A stretch of 64,000 bases of DNA from JAOZTV01 sp965371805. GTDB lineage: Bacteria > Acidobacteriota > Aminicenantia > UBA2199. Within the stretch, counting starts at the first letter, position 1; each line of letters starts with the position of its first letter. The notes below the pieces were generated by a model, which did no database searches, was not told where the DNA came from, and saw only the letters and a program-made list of their open reading frames with translations. Positions 16,958-26,569 of this stretch are shown one piece after another. The position numbers and the translations under genes are program-made. Where the stretch lies: the NCBI GenBank assembly GCA_965371805.1, contig CBDUZW010000010.1, positions 36,183-100,182 of the forward strand. The letters run 5' to 3'.

Positions 16958-19035
16958 AGAATGATAGAATAAAAAGTTATCTTCTAAATGTTTTAATTTT
17001 ATTTATTTTTTCCATTTTATGTGCTGCGGCTGTCTACAAATTTGCAGATAAAAAAAAAATTGAAATCCCTAAAAATGAAACTGTAAAAAAAGTAGTTATA
17101 AAAGAATCTTTCATTACAAGAAAGGATTTTGAATATTTTTTAAATTGGAAATTAGACATAAATGAAGCTATTGATATCAAGAATTTATCATTTATTGCTA
17201 TTGAAGAGCTTTATAATACCAACAAACTTCTAGTAAACATACTTTATTTAAAAAAGATCAAATATATATTAAATTCAAAAGCCAATGATAAAGCCGTTTC
17301 TTCAATAGATGTACAGACTTTATTGAATAAAATTATTACAAAGGATAAGTACCTTCAGTTATCAAGAGATTATATTCTGTTAAAATTAAAATTTGAACAA
17401 AAAAAGTATAACCCTTTTATCTCAGACTATGAAAACAATACTGAACAGGAATTAAAGAAAAAGTTAAAATTGGAGTATATCGGCTCTTTGTTAAGTGTAA
17501 ATGATAATAAGAAAGCAATAGATATCTTTAAAGAGTGGTATTTAGATGCACCAATAAGGATTTCAAAATTGGAATCTCTATTAACAAAAAAGAATTTAAA
17601 GTTACTTTTTAATGATTTTTCAGTAGAGGATTGGCTTAAAAGCTTTGTGATTTTTGTAAATGAGGATAGACAAGGAAATCTATACAAATTGTCAGGGTAT
17701 GTTAGGTCAAACCAAATTGCTGATTTATTTCTTGCTGAATATAATTATGTTAAAAAGAAATATTCAAGAGCCAAAAATCTTCTAAAAAGGGTTAAAGAGA
17801 AGACATTGCTGGGATTTAAAAAGAGGATCCTCTTTAAAATTATGCTGAGGGGAGAACGATATGATCTTCTCTTAGCACAGGCACAAGAGTTTAATGTATT
17901 TCCAGAAGCACATAAAGGATTTCTGCTAAATTCTGCAAAATTATCAATGAAAGACAGACCGGATTTATCAAAGCTTTTGTTTGAAAGATACCTAACTTTA
18001 TGTAAAAAAGAACCGATTAAAAATATGTCAAAAATTGAAACTTCAGAGTATTGGAGTGCGTTGTGGAGACTTACCTGGCTTTATTATGTAGATAAAGATA
18101 TGGCTAAGGTAAAACTATTATTAAAAGAGTCTCTCGGCTCGAAAATTCTATCCTACAGAATTTCTTCCGAATTTTGGCTTGCAGAACTTGAGAAAAGGAA
18201 ATCGACCATTATTGATAAATTTCCTTATTCATATTACTATATAGCTTATTTCAGTAAAAAAAATGACGGGAGGATTAAGCCATCTCCTGATTCTTTCCTG
18301 GATCTTTTTCCAAAAAGAAAGACAAAGATTTTTGAAAAAACTTTAAAAAATATAAAATTATTATTAAAATATGGACTGGTTAAAGAATGTGTGAATTATA
18401 TTGATGGCGGAATAAAAAATAGTCCCTTCAATATAACTGAACGAAATTTTCTAAAGTTTATTCCTCTAATTTTATCGATAAAACAGAGTAAATATGGTCA
18501 AGTTATCTGGCGTTACAGAAAGAGCTTTGAGAATTATAGATCGATACAATTGCCCAAATATCTCAAAGAGATTGTAGCTCCTTTACTATATAGTGAGCTT
18601 ATTCACAAATACAGCAATAATAAAAAGATTGATCCTTATCTAATTATGGCTTTAATAAAGCAGGAAAGCTCTTTTAATGTTTCAGCAGTTTCTCCATCTA
18701 AAGCTTATGGATTAATGCAGTTATTATTAAAAACAGCCAACTTAATGGCAAAAAAATATAATAGAAAGGTCTATAGGGCAAATCTTTTCAGTCCAGAAAT
18801 AAATATAAAATTTGGTGTCGAATATCTAAAAGAACTCATTGACAAATATAATGGAAATATTTATTATGCATTGGCTGCTTATAATGCTGGTGATCACAGA
18901 GTGGACAACTGGTTGTCGAAAATTGGAAATGTTACTGATGAGGCGTTTATAGAGATGATTCCTTTTACTGAAACAAGAAATTATGTTAAATTAGTTATTC
19001 GAAATTATTACTATTATAAATTCTATTATTTATAA
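16954..19035 (+). CDS. Soluble lytic murein transglycosylase (Slt70-like)
   Basis: The 693-residue protein has an N-terminal membrane anchor (residues 12-30), a long alpha-helical superhelix region, and a C-terminal GH23 lysozyme-like domain: MALIKQESSFNVSAVSP (catalytic Glu), YGLMQLL, and YYALAAYNAGDHRVDNW, ending FTETRNYVK. It cleaves peptidoglycan glycan strands with anhydro-muramyl formation in the periplasm. The start overlaps the GAF-like gene by 4 bp, and its end overlaps the convergent metallo-beta-lactamase gene by 6 bp. Confidence 0.85.
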   Translation: MKNDRIKSYLLNVLILFIFSILCAAAVYKFADKKKIEIPKNETVKKVVIKESFITRKDFEYFLNWKLDINEAIDIKNLSFIAIEELYNTNKLLVNILYLKKIKYILNSKANDKAVSSIDVQTLLNKIITKDKYLQLSRDYILLKLKFEQKKYNPFISDYENNTEQELKKKLKLEYIGSLLSVNDNKKAIDIFKEWYLDAPIRISKLESLLTKKNLKLLFNDFSVEDWLKSFVIFVNEDRQGNLYKLSGYVRSNQIADLFLAEYNYVKKKYSRAKNLLKRVKEKTLLGFKKRILFKIMLRGERYDLLLAQAQEFNVFPEAHKGFLLNSAKLSMKDRPDLSKLLFERYLTLCKKEPIKNMSKIETSEYWSALWRLTWLYYVDKDMAKVKLLLKESLGSKILSYRISSEFWLAELEKRKSTIIDKFPYSYYYIAYFSKKNDGRIKPSPDSFLDLFPKRKTKIFEKTLKNIKLLLKYGLVKECVNYIDGGIKNSPFNITERNFLKFIPLILSIKQSKYGQVIWRYRKSFENYRSIQLPKYLKEIVAPLLYSELIHKYSNNKKIDPYLIMALIKQESSFNVSAVSPSKAYGLMQLLLKTANLMAKKYNRKVYRANLFSPEINIKFGVEYLKELIDKYNGNIYYALAAYNAGDHRVDNWLSKIGNVTDEAFIEMIPFTETRNYVKLVIRNYYYYKFYYL

Positions 19036-19911
19036 AACAAACTCCTTATTAATAGTCTCCACCATTGCTTCTAGATTTATGCTAAATGCTTCTTCAGGTC
19101 CTCTAACAGTTGGATTCGGAAATAGTTCAATTAGAAGGTTTTCAGCAATCATTGTGGTGTTTTTACCTGAATTTAATTCTTTTATAATACTGTCTTTTAA
19201 TTTTTCTGAGACTTCAATTGCATTCTGCAGGTGATTGTTTACTTTGTTTTGGCCTTTAATATATCTATTATGAGGAAATGCGAGTATGTCTGCATTTAGT
19301 TTTAATAAATTTTTAATTGATGTTATGTAGTTATTATAGCTGGAGAGGAAAAGAGGTTTTATTGATCCGTTTTTCTCCAACACACCTGATGAGTCTCCAG
19401 GGAAAAGTATTCTTTCCGGCTGAAGCAAATATGAAACTGAGCATTGAGTGTGTCCCTTTGATTCAATTACAGTCAAACTGTGATCTTTATCTATCTGAAT
19501 ATTCTGGTTATTCTCCAAGGCAGTTAAGTTTCTTAAGGAATCACATGTTAGATTCTTGTTTGAAGGTTTCTCAATCATATTAAATTCCTGATTAAGTTTA
19601 TTAATAAAAGATATAACTTTGGGTTTATTAAGTAATTCTATAGTTTTCTTAGAACCATAAATATCAAAATCATAAATGTTTTGAAGGTAGGAACATGCTC
19701 CAGTATGATCATAATGAGAGTGGGTAAGTAAAACTACATCAATGCTTTTTGTGTCAAGTATTTTTTTTATTCTTTTTAGGAAAATCTCAGACCGTGCACT
19801 TATCCCACAATCTACTAAATAGTTTTTGTCTCCCTTTAGTATGTATAAAGGGAACATATTGTCGTTGAGAGCAATAACCGATTCAGTTATATAATCTATT
19901 TCGCGTATCAT
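19030..19911 (-). CDS. Metallo-beta-lactamase-fold hydrolase
   Basis: The protein of ~293 residues carries LLTHSHYDHTGAC (HxHxDH), a later ESKGHTQCSVSYLL His and FPGDSSG, the metal ligands of the glyoxalase II/MBL fold, plus a C-terminal helical region. A longer reading frame starts at 19929, but that stretch lies in the enolase terminator hairpin, so the Met at 19911 (MIREIDYITESV) is the likelier start. Substrate is not predictable; a hydrolase of thioesters or phosphodiesters is likely. Confidence 0.75.
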   Translation of the reverse strand: MIREIDYITESVIALNDNMFPLYILKGDKNYLVDCGISARSEIFLKRIKKILDTKSIDVVLLTHSHYDHTGACSYLQNIYDFDIYGSKKTIELLNKPKVISFINKLNQEFNMIEKPSNKNLTCDSLRNLTALENNQNIQIDKDHSLTVIESKGHTQCSVSYLLQPERILFPGDSSGVLEKNGSIKPLFLSSYNNYITSIKNLLKLNADILAFPHNRYIKGQNKVNNHLQNAIEVSEKLKDSIIKELNSGKNTTMIAENLLIELFPNPTVRGPEEAFSINLEAMVETINKEFVL

Positions 19912-19913
19912 AT

Positions 19914-19943
19914 TAAAAAGGGGCAGCATGGTCCCTGCCCCTT
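19914..19943 (-). terminator. Intrinsic terminator after enolase
   Basis: AAGGGGCAG (19918-19926) pairs perfectly with CTGCCCCTT (19935-19943) over an 8-nt loop. Read on the minus strand, the stem is followed by a T run, right behind the enolase stop. Confidence 0.85.
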
Positions 19944-19949
19944 AAGCTT

Positions 19950-21230
19950 TTATAAATTATAAAATGTTTTTATTCCTTTATATACTGCAGTGTTACCTAA
20001 ACTTTCTTCAATTCTTAATAATTGATTGTACTTAGCGGTACGCTCACTTCTTGAGGTAGAGCCAGTTTTAATCTGTCCGGTTGATAAGGCTACAGCAAGA
20101 TCTGCAATAAAAGTATCTTCGGTTTCACCAGATCTATGGGAAACAACTGCTGTAAATCCGTGTTTTTGAGCAAGTTTGATTGTCTCAATTGTCTCTGTAA
20201 CTGTTCCAATCTGGTTCAGTTTGATAAGAATTGAGTTTGTAATACCCATATCAATTCCCTTTTGTAATCTTTCAATATTTGTTACAAAAAGATCATCGCC
20301 GACAAGTTGTATCTTTTTACCAAGTTTTTCAGTCATTAATTTCCAGCCATCCCAATCGTCTTCTGCAAGTCCGTCCTCAATAGAAATAATTGGATATTTT
20401 TCAACAAGATTTGCATAAAAATCAACCATTTCAGCAGAAGATAATTTTTCTCCGGTTGATTTTTTGAATACATATTTACCATCTTCATAGAATTCGGATG
20501 CAGCGGGATCCATTGCGATTTTTATATCACTTCCAGGTTTATAATTTGCTTGTTCTATAGCTTCAACTATAACCTCAAGGGCCTCCTCATTTGATTTGAG
20601 GTTTGGAGCAAATCCACCCTCATCTCCTACAGCGGTACTATATCCTTTTTTTTTCAGAACATCTTTCAAAGTGTGAAATATTTCAGCACTCATTCTAAGT
20701 CCTTCTTTAAAAGTTGGTGCTCCAACAGGCATGATCATAAATTCCTGAAGATCAACACTGTTATCTGCGTGAGAACCACCATTTATGATATTAAACATGG
20801 GGACAGGTAATTCAAATGCACCAATTCCACCTATATATCTATAGAGAGGAAGTTCGCTGTAGGCAGCAGCAGCTCTACATACTGCCATTGAAACTCCCAG
20901 CATTGCATTTGCACCAAGCCTTGATTTTCCACTTGTTCCATCAAGCTTAATGAGGAGTTCATCAATTTGTTTTTGATCCATAACACTCAATCCAATTAAT
21001 TCATCTGCAATTTCAGTGTTTATATTCTCAATAGCTTTTAGAACGCCTTTACCTTTATATCTATTCTTGTCTCCATCTCTCAGCTCTAATGCTTCATGTG
21101 TCCCTGTTGATGCTCCTGATGGTACGGCAGCAACTACAGAAATGCCTGATTCAAGCATAAGTGAGACCTCAATTGTGGGATTTCCTCTTGAATCAAGTAT
21201 TTCTCTCCCTATAATTTCTTCAATATACAT
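19950..21230 (-). CDS. eno: Enolase
   Basis: The 426-residue protein is full length. Recognisable motifs include EILDSRGNPTIEVS, SGASTGTHEALELRDG, the active-site GDEGGFAP, SIEDGLAEDDWDGW, LVGDDLFVTN, LIKLNQIGTV and the signature VVSHRSGETEDTFIADL, with metal-binding Asp/Glu and catalytic Lys and Glu. It interconverts 2-phosphoglycerate and phosphoenolpyruvate in glycolysis. It is monocistronic with its own terminator. Confidence 0.97.
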   Translation of the reverse strand: MYIEEIIGREILDSRGNPTIEVSLMLESGISVVAAVPSGASTGTHEALELRDGDKNRYKGKGVLKAIENINTEIADELIGLSVMDQKQIDELLIKLDGTSGKSRLGANAMLGVSMAVCRAAAAYSELPLYRYIGGIGAFELPVPMFNIINGGSHADNSVDLQEFMIMPVGAPTFKEGLRMSAEIFHTLKDVLKKKGYSTAVGDEGGFAPNLKSNEEALEVIVEAIEQANYKPGSDIKIAMDPAASEFYEDGKYVFKKSTGEKLSSAEMVDFYANLVEKYPIISIEDGLAEDDWDGWKLMTEKLGKKIQLVGDDLFVTNIERLQKGIDMGITNSILIKLNQIGTVTETIETIKLAQKHGFTAVVSHRSGETEDTFIADLAVALSTGQIKTGSTSRSERTAKYNQLLRIEESLGNTAVYKGIKTFYNL

Positions 21231-21312
21231 ATTTTTCTCCTGTTTTTCTCTTCACTAAAATTGAGCTATTTCTGTGCTCTCAAATACGATAATAACTCAA
21301 TTCCAGTTTTTG

Positions 21313-21624
21313 TTATGCCTTAGCAGCTTTTTTTTTAGATGCTGGGGCCTCTTTAGCGGCTTCTTCTTTTTTTATAAGAACCTTGATCTGGTCAAAACCT
21401 TTGTCCATACTTTCCTTGATCTGTTCATATCCTTTCTGAGCATATTCATTTGCTTTATCATATCCTTCTTTTACATTCACAGATGCTTTATCATAACCAT
21501 CTTTAATTTGATCTCTTGTCTCTTTTCCGGCTTGTGGCGCAAAAAGTAATCCCAATCCTGCTCCTATAGCTGCTCCTGTTAAAAAGCCCAACATTAGTCC
21601 TATACTACTTCTTTCATCTGACAT
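21313..21624 (-). CDS. YtxH domain protein
   Basis: The 103-residue protein has a glycine-rich membrane segment (LGFLTGAAIGAGLGLLFAP, residues ~9-28) followed by QAGKETRDQIKDG, the classic YtxH pattern, then an amphipathic helical repeat region (KEGYDKANEYAQKGYEQIKE) and a Lys/Ala-rich tail. YtxH proteins are small membrane-anchored, often stress-associated proteins of unknown mechanism. It lies directly behind the DUF948 gene, a common pair. Confidence 0.8.
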   Translation of the reverse strand: MSDERSSIGLMLGFLTGAAIGAGLGLLFAPQAGKETRDQIKDGYDKASVNVKEGYDKANEYAQKGYEQIKESMDKGFDQIKVLIKKEEAAKEAPASKKKAAKA

Positions 21625-21990
21625 TTATTTGCCTCCTTTGTATTTTTTTATTAAACTTATTCCAAATTTTATAATTGGAATCATTGAAATCAATCCTGCA
21701 GATTTTGCCAGCATACTTTTATTGATATGTTCAACAGATCTTGAAACGGTATTAACAATTTTTTTTGACGATTCCATAATCTCATCTGCTTTATCAATTT
21801 CCATATTTACTTTATCTGTTGTTGTTTTTAGGTTTTTTGTTAACTCCCTAACTTCACCGGAGGTTTTTTCCAGGTCAGTAAGCAGAAATTTAAGTTGATT
21901 TATCATTGGAACAAGTGATAAAACCAAAACTAAAAAACCAACAGAAATTATAATCGATACAATAAAAACTATTACCATTGTTGCACTCAT
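21625..21990 (-). CDS. DUF948 membrane-anchored helical protein
   Basis: The 121-residue protein has an N-terminal membrane helix (residues 4-28) and a long coiled-coil of heptad-like character (LTDLEKTSGEVRELTKNLK), the form of DUF948/general-stress proteins paired with YtxH. It is first in a two-gene operon: its stop codon is immediately followed by the ATG of the YtxH gene. Function is unknown, probably envelope related. Confidence 0.7.
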   Translation of the reverse strand: MSATMVIVFIVSIIISVGFLVLVLSLVPMINQLKFLLTDLEKTSGEVRELTKNLKTTTDKVNMEIDKADEIMESSKKIVNTVSRSVEHINKSMLAKSAGLISMIPIIKFGISLIKKYKGGK

Positions 21991-22268
21991 ATTTTTAATT
22001 TCTCCTGTATTATAATTATAATGTCTAAGAATTATATGTCAACAAAAAAAAGAAAAATCTTTTATTTTTATTAACCAGGTGTAAAAAGTTTTTGTTCTCT
22101 TTTTAATTAGTTTTCTTTTTTTTGTAAATAAGATTGATGTGATAAGAGAATCAAAAAATCAAAACTCTTGGTTATTTTATTTTAAACAATAGAGGATTTA
22201 TATCGTCACATGAACTTTTATTTTACCTTGATTATAGGTGTGGTTCTTTTAACTTCTGGTTTTTTTAA
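21991..22268. other. Intergenic region at left edge of accessory island
   Basis: No gene seen. It holds the first copy of a 20-bp direct repeat (22147-22166) whose second copy lies beyond the toxin-antitoxin pair. Confidence 0.6.
22147..22166 (+). repeat. 20-bp direct repeat, copy 1
   Basis: AGAATCAAAAAATCAAAACT, identical to 23007-23026; together they bracket the VapBC-like module. Confidence 0.7.
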
Positions 22269-22297
22269 TTGACAAAATATATTATTAATACTATATT
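22269..22297 (+). promoter_or_regulatory. Sigma-70-type promoter of the toxin-antitoxin operon
   Basis: TTGACA (22269-22274), a 17-bp spacer and TATATT (22292-22297); the ATG of the antitoxin follows 18 bp after, with GGAGAAAGG as ribosome binding site. Confidence 0.75.
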
Positions 22298-22315
22298 ATC
22301 ATTGGAGAAAGGATT

Positions 22316-22519
22316 ATGACTGATTTACAAATATTTAACAAATTAAATCATTTAGAGGCTTCATTTAAGAATGAAGTAAAAGATTTTATTGATTTTTTAT
22401 TGCAGAAACAAAAAAAAAAAAATGATAATAGAAAACCTCAATTTGGTTGTGCAAAGGGAAGATTTAAAATGTCACCGGATTTTGATGAACCTTTGGAAGA
22501 TTTTAAAGATTATATGTAA
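22316..22519 (+). CDS. VapB-like/DUF2281 antitoxin
   Basis: The 67-residue acidic-tailed protein has a helical N-terminus (LNHLEASFKNEVKDFIDFLL) and a disordered C-terminus with GCAKGRFKMSPDFDEPLEDFKDYM-like DUF2281 pattern, the part that wraps PIN toxins. It ends 2 bp before the toxin GTG. It should neutralise the downstream RNase and autoregulate the operon with it. Confidence 0.75.
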   Translation: MTDLQIFNKLNHLEASFKNEVKDFIDFLLQKQKKKNDNRKPQFGCAKGRFKMSPDFDEPLEDFKDYM

Positions 22520-22521
22520 TT

Positions 22522-22905
22522 GTGGACTTGCTTTTAGATACACATATCCTTCTATGGTTTTTAAATGGAGACAAACGACTATCTACAGTATCAAAAAAAC
22601 TTATAAATAATAAAAAGAATAATAAATATATCAGTATTGCTTCATTATGGGAAATTTCAATTAAGATTGGACTAAAAAAGCTTGAATTTGATGGAGATAC
22701 AAAAGAAATTTCTGAACTCATATACAATAATAATTTTGAAATATTACCAATAACGGTTAACCATACAATCAAATATGAAAAGTTAGATTTTATACACAGA
22801 GACCCTTTTGACAGAATTTTAATTTCTCAGGCAATGGTGGAAGGTCTTATAATAATTACAAAAGATTTGAACATCAAGGAATATAATGTTCAAACAAGGT
22901 TTTGA
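22522..22905 (+). CDS. PIN-domain ribonuclease toxin (VapC-like)
   Basis: The 127-residue protein is a complete PIN domain: LLLDTHILLWFLNG (first Asp), SIASLWEISIKIG (Glu), HRDPFDRILISQAM (Asp pair) and IITKD (last Asp). It starts with GTG. Such toxins cleave tRNA or rRNA when released from their antitoxin. The type with DTHILLW and RDPFDR is widespread in mobile regions. Confidence 0.85.
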   Translation: MDLLLDTHILLWFLNGDKRLSTVSKKLINNKKNNKYISIASLWEISIKIGLKKLEFDGDTKEISELIYNNNFEILPITVNHTIKYEKLDFIHRDPFDRILISQAMVEGLIIITKDLNIKEYNVQTRF

Positions 22906-23006
22906 TTAAATTTAAACTAATGTTGCCGGATTCTGTAAACTTAGAAAAAAGGGAATATTTAGTATTTATTAGATTTTTTTGTATTTTTAGATGATATTAA
23001 AAATAA

Positions 23007-23026
23007 AGAATCAAAAAATCAAAACT
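23007..23026 (+). repeat. 20-bp direct repeat, copy 2
   Basis: Identical to 22147-22166. It lies 100 bp after the toxin stop codon. Confidence 0.7.
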
Positions 23027-23123
23027 TCGGGTAGATTTTTGCGGGTAGATTTTTGTTTTTTTTTAATTCATTTATGAAATATCAGATATATCAAAAATGA
23101 GTATATTACAGGACAAAAAAAGC

Positions 23124-23160
23124 CTGAACGTACGATATTTCCCGTTTCGTGAGTTGCCCC
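23124..23160 (-). repeat. Degenerate solo Tn3-type terminal repeat
   Basis: Read on the minus strand it starts GGGGCAACTCACGAAACGGG and ends at CGTACGTTCAG, matching the 38-bp GGGG...ACGTTAAG ends at 27604-27641 and 45592-45629. No partner or transposase is adjacent, so it is a relic. Confidence 0.6.
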
Positions 23161-23253
23161 CTGCATAGGCGATTTTACGATATTTCACCGGGTTTTCTAT
23201 GTGCGAAAATGCGAATATAACCGGGTGCTGTATATGGGTTTCCATTTTTTTCC

Positions 23254-23287
23254 TGAGTTACACTCATTAGATACTGAGTGGAACTCA
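23254..23287 (+). repeat. 34-bp lox-like palindromic repeat, copy A
   Basis: Left arm TGAGTTACACTCA, 8-bp centre TTAGATAC, right arm TGAGTGGAACTCA. The arms are inverted repeats at 12 of 13 positions. This is the most symmetrical of four equal-length copies (others at 37031, 38205, 38782). Confidence 0.65.
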
Positions 23288-23501
23288 GATAATATTTGCA
23301 ATAAAAAACAATTAGTTTTATAATTTTATCTATCACCCAAATAGTGGGTTAAACTTTCTAAAATTAATAGGGCTGTGCCCTAAAGGATGATTTATGATCA
23401 ATCAGTACTTGGACCAGCGGGTCTATTTGAACGGAAAGGTACGGTTTGAAAAACAAAATTCATTTTAAAACCGTACCTTTTGGAATATTTGTGCAATGAT
23501 T

Positions 23502-26426
23502 CTATATAAAATAAGTCCCATTTGGCAAAACATGCTTAAAGGGAAGTAATGAAATATGTGATAATAGCTCATCTTCTACTATTTCTCCGTTTTTTCTAAG
23601 TGTTTTTATAATACTATCAATCTTTATAGTATTCCAGTATAAAATAGCATTAGAAACAAGACTTAAACAGCTGACCTTATTCATTATTTCTTCATAATCG
23701 CCTACAGTAAATTCTCCTTGATCTGCAAAAAATATCCACCTTGGAAGCTTATGTCTATATTCCCCTTTATTAAGTTGACGTTGAACAGTTCTTCTTAAGA
23801 CAGGGTCTGTAATATATCTTAATATATACTCCGTTTTAATTAATCTTCCTAGATTTGTAAAGGCTTTAGATAATCTATCAGAAGGATGATTACTTGTTAA
23901 CCGTTGAACTATAATGTGAGCTGGTGCAGTACGTTTTTTTAAAGATATAGCCACTCTTATCATTTGATCCCATTGTTCTTCAATAATATCCATGTCAACC
24001 GTTTTGTTTAACAAGGGAGAAAAAATCCCGTTATCCTCATTTTTTTCACTACGATATAATTGTTGGTCTTTTAAATCCTTAATTCTTGGCATAAAATAAA
24101 AACCTAGTAAATGGCATAGTGCGAAAATAATTTCTGTATATCCATGTGTATCAGTTGTGTGTTCTCTAATTTTCAATATAGTATTGTTTTCTAAAATACC
24201 ATCTAAAACATAAAGTGCTTCTCGAGGACTGCAAGAAATAACCTTTGTACTGTATACAGAATATTGGTCAGATACATGAGTATAAATTCCGACTGCCTTT
24301 TCATAATATCCAAAATATTTTGGATAATAGGATGCTAATAAGCTATCTGCACGTATTTTAAAACGCTGTGCATCTGATGAAGAGATAGAACCACTTCCAT
24401 GAATAGAACTAAATGGCAACTTATGATGATGATTAACTATTTCTGCACTGGCTTTCTGAATAGTTTCTTCTCGAACATAAAAATGTAAAACATGACGCAT
24501 CATATCTATAGTAATGTCTTTTACGCTTTTACTCATTGTAACAACACCTAGATTTGTTGCTTGTGAAATGATGCCTGCTATTAAAGTTTTATAAAAATGT
24601 TTTGGTCTTGAACGATGGTGTTGAATTGGAATAAAGTGTTTGGAAAAACCAGTTTGTTTATCAACGTCCATCAATAATTGTTCAATTCTTATGTAGGGCA
24701 TACTTGCATCGATAGTTTTTTGTAACAGGTTGACTGATTTGTCAACATTAACTTTATCTTCTCTTTTCAATTTTAATTTTCTATTTATTATTATAGCAAA
24801 ATCGTCATTGTTAAACTTTTCAATAGCACAATTGGAAGAATTTTGAAATTGTGAGATGATAGTTTCTCTAGCTTTGTCCTTTTTAGGTTGATTAAGTTCA
24901 ATATAAGATTCATCTCTTATTTTTAACCAATTTTTCTCACTCAAAACTAGATTCCAAAACGACACAAATTGCTTGCTTTTGGGCAAATATAGATCTCCGG
25001 ATCGGGTTGCATCTTTTATCGCCAAAGCCAATCCCATTTCCCAAGCATTTCTATTTATATTATCATTTTCAGTATTAAATAAAGCAGCTTTCAGTTCTTT
25101 TGGAACAAAAAATAGTGGAATATTTTGGGGTAATGAGGTGATTAATCCTGAATCAATATCCCGAATAATATTTATTGAAGTAATTAAATATTCACTGCCT
25201 GGTTTGCATTCAAATGGTAACTTTATAAAATCTGTAAAATACTTTCTAAAACTGGGATACCTTAAAAGTAATATATCGCTATAGCCATGTTCTTCAATTC
25301 TCTTAAATGTATGTAAATCCTCTAATGATTCTAAAAGCTTATCATGTTCTATTCTTTGCCAAATATCATTTTTACTTAGTGCTTTATTCTCTGGTAAGTT
25401 AAGGATAATATTTGCCATATCAATTACAGTATCAATCGCTTTAGATTGTTTTTTTCTAAACTCTCGGTACTTTTTTTCATGTATATTCCGTACTTCACGA
25501 GTTGTGTTCATCATGAATTGGTCATGCATTTTTATTATGTGATCTAATAAAATTTTTTGAGATTCAAGCAGAAAGCAAATCATCATTGCATATTTTTTTG
25601 CATCTTTAAATTGTTTAAGGTGCTTTGAACTATAACTTTTTGTTAAACGAAACAAATAATTTAAAAATGCAGAATCGGTAATATTTTCAGTAAACTCATT
25701 TATTCCAGTATAAATTAATTCTTTATAACGCTTTAAATATTTTTTTAGGGAACCAATCTTTGCAGATGGTGGGTATTCTTTCAATTTATAAAAATATGAT
25801 CGTTGTTCTCCTTCATCAACTGAGAGTACTTTATCGATTGATTCTTTTAACGAAGGTGACAGCTTTCTGAAGATTGATTCAAATATGTTTTCATGGGCTT
25901 GAGTGCAAACATTAATTATTAACCTCTCTAATACAATTGAACCCGGTAACATTATTTTTTTTGATATTAAAAACTTTTCGCTTGTATTTATTAATTCATT
26001 AGGCAACATACCTTGTTCAGCATTTTTCGTAATCCAAGAGATTAAAAATTCTTTATTAATTCCATCAAATTGACTAAAACCCAAATACTCTAAAATATTC
26101 TTTCGCTGTTCAAGATATGTATGCTTTCGCTCAGGAGAATATATTTTCAATGAGGGCGGAAGACCTAATTGTGAATTAAGATAATTAATTATTTTGGGAG
26201 ACAAATTGTCTATATCGCTTAAAAATCTTCCATATATGCGCACAGAACACATTTGTACTGATGCAAATAAACGATATTTTTTACTATATTTTTGTATTTC
26301 TAATTTATCTAAATCAGTGAGAGTCCAATCTTTGACCATTTCTTCACTAGAAAAATCTCGTGGCATAGAAATAGATTTAATTTGTCTTCTTCTTAATGAT
26401 AATTGCTTATTATTATCTTTATACAT
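23502..26426 (-). CDS. tnpA: Tn3-family transposase TnpA
   Basis: At 974 residues it is full length for Tn3-type DDE transposases (~950-1000). It begins with the DUF4158-type N-terminal region (SKKYRLFASVQMCSVRIYGRF). The C-terminal catalytic part contains YTHVSDQYSVYSTKVI (Asp), TDTHGYTEIIFALCHLLGF (Asp) and SCLSLVSNAILYWNT (Asn/Trp helix, with Glu nearby), all typical. No stops or shifts are seen, so it looks intact. It reads outward towards the left end; no ribosome binding site is obvious. Confidence 0.93.
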   Translation of the reverse strand: MYKDNNKQLSLRRRQIKSISMPRDFSSEEMVKDWTLTDLDKLEIQKYSKKYRLFASVQMCSVRIYGRFLSDIDNLSPKIINYLNSQLGLPPSLKIYSPERKHTYLEQRKNILEYLGFSQFDGINKEFLISWITKNAEQGMLPNELINTSEKFLISKKIMLPGSIVLERLIINVCTQAHENIFESIFRKLSPSLKESIDKVLSVDEGEQRSYFYKLKEYPPSAKIGSLKKYLKRYKELIYTGINEFTENITDSAFLNYLFRLTKSYSSKHLKQFKDAKKYAMMICFLLESQKILLDHIIKMHDQFMMNTTREVRNIHEKKYREFRKKQSKAIDTVIDMANIILNLPENKALSKNDIWQRIEHDKLLESLEDLHTFKRIEEHGYSDILLLRYPSFRKYFTDFIKLPFECKPGSEYLITSINIIRDIDSGLITSLPQNIPLFFVPKELKAALFNTENDNINRNAWEMGLALAIKDATRSGDLYLPKSKQFVSFWNLVLSEKNWLKIRDESYIELNQPKKDKARETIISQFQNSSNCAIEKFNNDDFAIIINRKLKLKREDKVNVDKSVNLLQKTIDASMPYIRIEQLLMDVDKQTGFSKHFIPIQHHRSRPKHFYKTLIAGIISQATNLGVVTMSKSVKDITIDMMRHVLHFYVREETIQKASAEIVNHHHKLPFSSIHGSGSISSSDAQRFKIRADSLLASYYPKYFGYYEKAVGIYTHVSDQYSVYSTKVISCSPREALYVLDGILENNTILKIREHTTDTHGYTEIIFALCHLLGFYFMPRIKDLKDQQLYRSEKNEDNGIFSPLLNKTVDMDIIEEQWDQMIRVAISLKKRTAPAHIIVQRLTSNHPSDRLSKAFTNLGRLIKTEYILRYITDPVLRRTVQRQLNKGEYRHKLPRWIFFADQGEFTVGDYEEIMNKVSCLSLVSNAILYWNTIKIDSIIKTLRKNGEIVEDELLSHISLLPFKHVLPNGTYFI

Positions 26427-26569
26427 TGTTTAATAATAATTAAAAAAAAACGTTCATTTAAAATAATATTAATATTATATCAAATATCATTGACTATTTT
26501 ACAATAAATAATATAAAATAAATAGTATAATTAGGTTTTTATTGAATTTGAATTAATAAAGGATAAATA
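26427..26569. promoter_or_regulatory. tnpA-tnpR intergenic region, probable res site
   Basis: The 143-bp AT-rich gap between divergent transposase and resolvase genes is where Tn3 elements carry res and both promoters. It holds short dyads such as AATATTAATATT and a TTGACT-N16-TATAAA promoter-like pair facing tnpR. Individual res subsites were not resolved. Confidence 0.5.

Larger units (their letters stand above)
22906..23410. other. Non-coding stretch with repeat remnants
   Basis: No gene seen. It contains the second 20-bp direct repeat (23007-23026), a degenerate Tn3-type end (23124-23160) and lox-like repeat copy A (23254-23287), then abuts the Tn3 transposon. Confidence 0.6.
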
